From contig PJEW03000046.1 in NCBI GenBank assembly GCA_002900995.3, positions 1 to 19,841 of the forward strand: a DNA stretch of 19,841 bases, written 5' to 3'. The notes beneath the pieces are model-generated. The model saw nothing but the letters and a program-made list of their open reading frames with translations, made no database searches and was not told the origin of the DNA. A program made the translations under genes and the position numbers. How positions within the stretch are numbered: the stretch's first letter is position 1; every line of letters starts with the position of its first letter. Positions 18,594-19,841 of the stretch are shown piece by piece. Source of the stretch: Ganoderma boninense (taxonomy: Eukaryota > Basidiomycota > Agaricomycetes > Polyporales > Polyporaceae).

Positions 18594-18622
18594 CTTTGAT
18601 GGATGTATGACATCCATCAAAG
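18594..18622. repeat. Dispersed hairpin, copy 3 (perfect)
   Basis: CTTTGATGGATGT, loop ATG, ACATCCATCAAAG: perfect 13-base arms. The GGACATCCAC segment seen after copies 1 and 2 is absent here. Confidence 0.88.
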
Positions 18623-18673
18623 GGGAGGCCGAAAGCGGGGGGAAGAGAGGCCTGAGGACGGCCTTGAGCCGCG

Positions 18674-18721
18674 GCGGGCAAGCTTGACGGCGGGCAAGCT
18701 TGACGGCGGGCAAGCTTGACG
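18674..18721 (+). repeat. 16-bp tandem repeat, three identical copies
   Basis: GCGGGCAAGCTTGACG is repeated exactly three times without interruption, followed by a partial GCGGGA. A diverged single copy (GCGGGCGCACTTGACGGCGG) lies upstream near 18524-18543. The identity of the copies means recent expansion or strong constraint. Confidence 0.9.
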
Positions 18722-18729
18722 GCGGGAGT

Positions 18730-19060
18730 GTGCGGCAATGGGTGGGTATGGTGACAAGTGTGTGTGAGAGTAGAGGTGGTGAGCAGCAGGAGTGGAGGTT
18801 GGTAGAGAAGGGATGAGTTGGGAGGAAGGAGGGAAGGAAGCACCGAAGCACCGAACAGTGCCGAACAGGCGCTTCCCCAACCGGCCCGCCCTGCTCCTCA
18901 CCAGCCTCCTTCCTCCCCTCATCCTCCCGCATCGCCCAATCTCCTGTGGCGCCCCACAACTTGGGGGTCTCTTCTCGACCTCTCGTCTTCCATCTGCGTC
19001 GACATTGCCAGCATCCGCCCTCAAAGCGCTGCAAGCCCGGGAACTTGCAGCCCCCCTCAA
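18730..19060. other. No gene called; overlapping frames on both strands
   Basis: Minus-strand frames of 194 and 155 codons (18579-19163, 18617-19084) and a plus-strand frame (18818-19123) cover the same bases. All are low in informative motifs. The plus-strand frame leads to GTAAGT at 19061 and is slightly more mixed in composition, but no family was recognised. Confidence 0.35.
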
Positions 19061-19564
19061 GTAAGTACCCCCATCCCCCATCATCCCTCCCCTGCAACCA
19101 CGGCCTCACGCGACACACGCTAGCCCCCACGCTCACTATGCACACACCCAGACGCAAGTACATGCTTGCTCTCGCGCCGCCTGCTTGCCCACGCCTGCGT
19201 CCCGTGCGTGCACTCGCCCTTCACCCGGAACCGAATCCAAGCCTGACGGGTGTCCCCCTGGTCTCACCCGCTCACCCGCCCTGTCGCACGCACCCAGACG
19301 CAAGTACACGCTTCGCACTCGCGTGCACCACGTCCTGGCACAAACGCCCTCACCAGTAAGTCCCTATCCCTCATCTGCATCTTTCCCTCCCCCCAATCCT
19401 GGCCCCTCTGTGACCACAGCCTCCGCGTGCACACCACGCTAACCCCAGACCGCCCGCTTAATTGCAACAAGAGACTCGGAGAGAACACGCTCGCTCTCGC
19501 CCGCCTGATCGCCCGCGCATGCACTCGTCCTCACGTGGAACCGCATTCCAAGCCTGACGGGTGT
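19061..19564 (+). repeat. Diverged tandem duplication of about 0.3 kb
   Basis: GTAAGT followed by a C/T-rich run, then CCACGGCCTC or CCACAGCCTC and a CACGCTA block, occurs at 19061-19124 and 19356-19441. The block from ACATGCTTGCTCTCGC or ACACGCTCGCTCTCGC to AAGCCTGACGGGTGT occurs at 19160-19253 and 19485-19564. An extra partial copy of CACCCAGACGCAAGTACA (19145-19162) stands at 19291-19308. Unit length is about 0.29-0.32 kb with many small differences. Confidence 0.65.
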
Positions 19565-19577
19565 TGTACACCCATCA
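19555..19577. repeat. Dispersed hairpin, copy 4
   Basis: TGACGGGTGT, loop TGT, ACACCCATCA: 10-base arms with one mismatch. It lies exactly at the end of the second unit of the 0.3-kb duplication. A minus-strand donor-like GTAAGT (plus-strand ACTTAC at 19595-19600) follows closely. Confidence 0.75.
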
Positions 19578-19600
19578 GACTTTTGCATTGGTTCACTTAC

Positions 19601-19841
19601 CTACGCATGAGCATTTCTCTCGTCCCACCCGCTCATATTGGCCCTCGCAGGCTCGGGTGCCCTCGCGCGAATGTACCCCCACTCGAGTACGTACATGCAC
19701 GCAAGTACTCGCCTGTGCCCTGGTCCCGCGTGCTCGCAACTGCACGCTGGCCACACACCCGCCCTGCCCCCATTTTTCTCGCACCCGCACACTCGGCCAG
19801 GACCTGCACCAGCCCTCGCCCGCCCTCGTCGATCCCCCCCT
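19601..19841. other. GC-rich end of the window, no gene seen
   Basis: Short frames only. GTACATGCACGC (about 19691-19702) repeats a motif also found at about 18483-18494 in the 28-bp repeat region, so the simple-sequence motifs of this arm are related. Confidence 0.45.

Noticed and set aside
18579..19163. 194- and 155-codon minus-strand frames
   Set aside because: They run through the 16-bp tandem repeat and (for the longer) the hairpin, overlap each other and have simple-sequence composition.
16841..19577. Hairpins as bacterial rho-independent terminators
   Set aside because: The window is eukaryotic, the stems are not followed by T-runs, and they are not placed at gene ends.
16841..19577. 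Hairpin repeats as a CRISPR array
   Set aside because: Only four copies at very unequal distances (about 0.4 to 1.4 kb), without regular spacers or cas genes.

Overview
The window looks like nuclear DNA of a basidiomycete fungus, most likely an agaricomycete. Three things support this: a chromodomain-bearing Ty3/gypsy (chromovirus) element, a gene broken by several 48-59 nt spliceosomal introns with GT/GC...AG ends and CTGAT/TACTAAT-like branch points, and CT-rich, GC-variable intergenic DNA. No rRNA, tRNA, CRISPR array or bacterial-type operon was seen, and the species cannot be named.

Layout. (1) 1-6105 is a nearly complete but heavily broken chromovirus. It has the end of the 5' LTR (1-247), a gag region with a zinc knuckle, protease, reverse transcriptase, RNase H, integrase, a C-terminal chromodomain, a polypurine tract and a 3' LTR (about 5650-6105). 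Every domain is recognisable, but in pieces that change frame every few dozen codons, so no intact polyprotein exists. (2) 6106-14426 is poor in recognisable genes and unusually rich in runs of identical bases. It contains AT-rich blocks (about 6106-8240 and 13480-14000), GC-rich blocks (about 9180-10750), a C-rich degenerate minisatellite (11165-11515) and only weak coding candidates. The texture suggests low-quality consensus sequence at least in part. (3) 14427-16106 (minus strand) is the most informative gene: a multi-exon coding region that can be followed through five introns. Its C-terminal part carries an HxD...H...R arrangement typical of Fe(II)/2-oxoglutarate dioxygenase folds. It is interrupted by two in-frame TGA codons and about five frame changes, so it is a pseudogene or a badly read gene. 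(4) 16107-19841 is GC-rich, repeat-rich DNA with no convincing gene. It holds four dispersed copies of a short hairpin (consensus TGATGGRTGT-nnn-ACAYCCATCA), two copies of a longer element around that hairpin, 16-, 19- and 28-bp tandem repeats, and a diverged duplication of roughly 0.3 kb near the right end.

There is no working pathway here: the window is a transposon-rich, decayed (or poorly sequenced) segment. The two items most worth following are the 2OG-oxygenase-like multi-exon gene and the hairpin-centred repeat family beside it.
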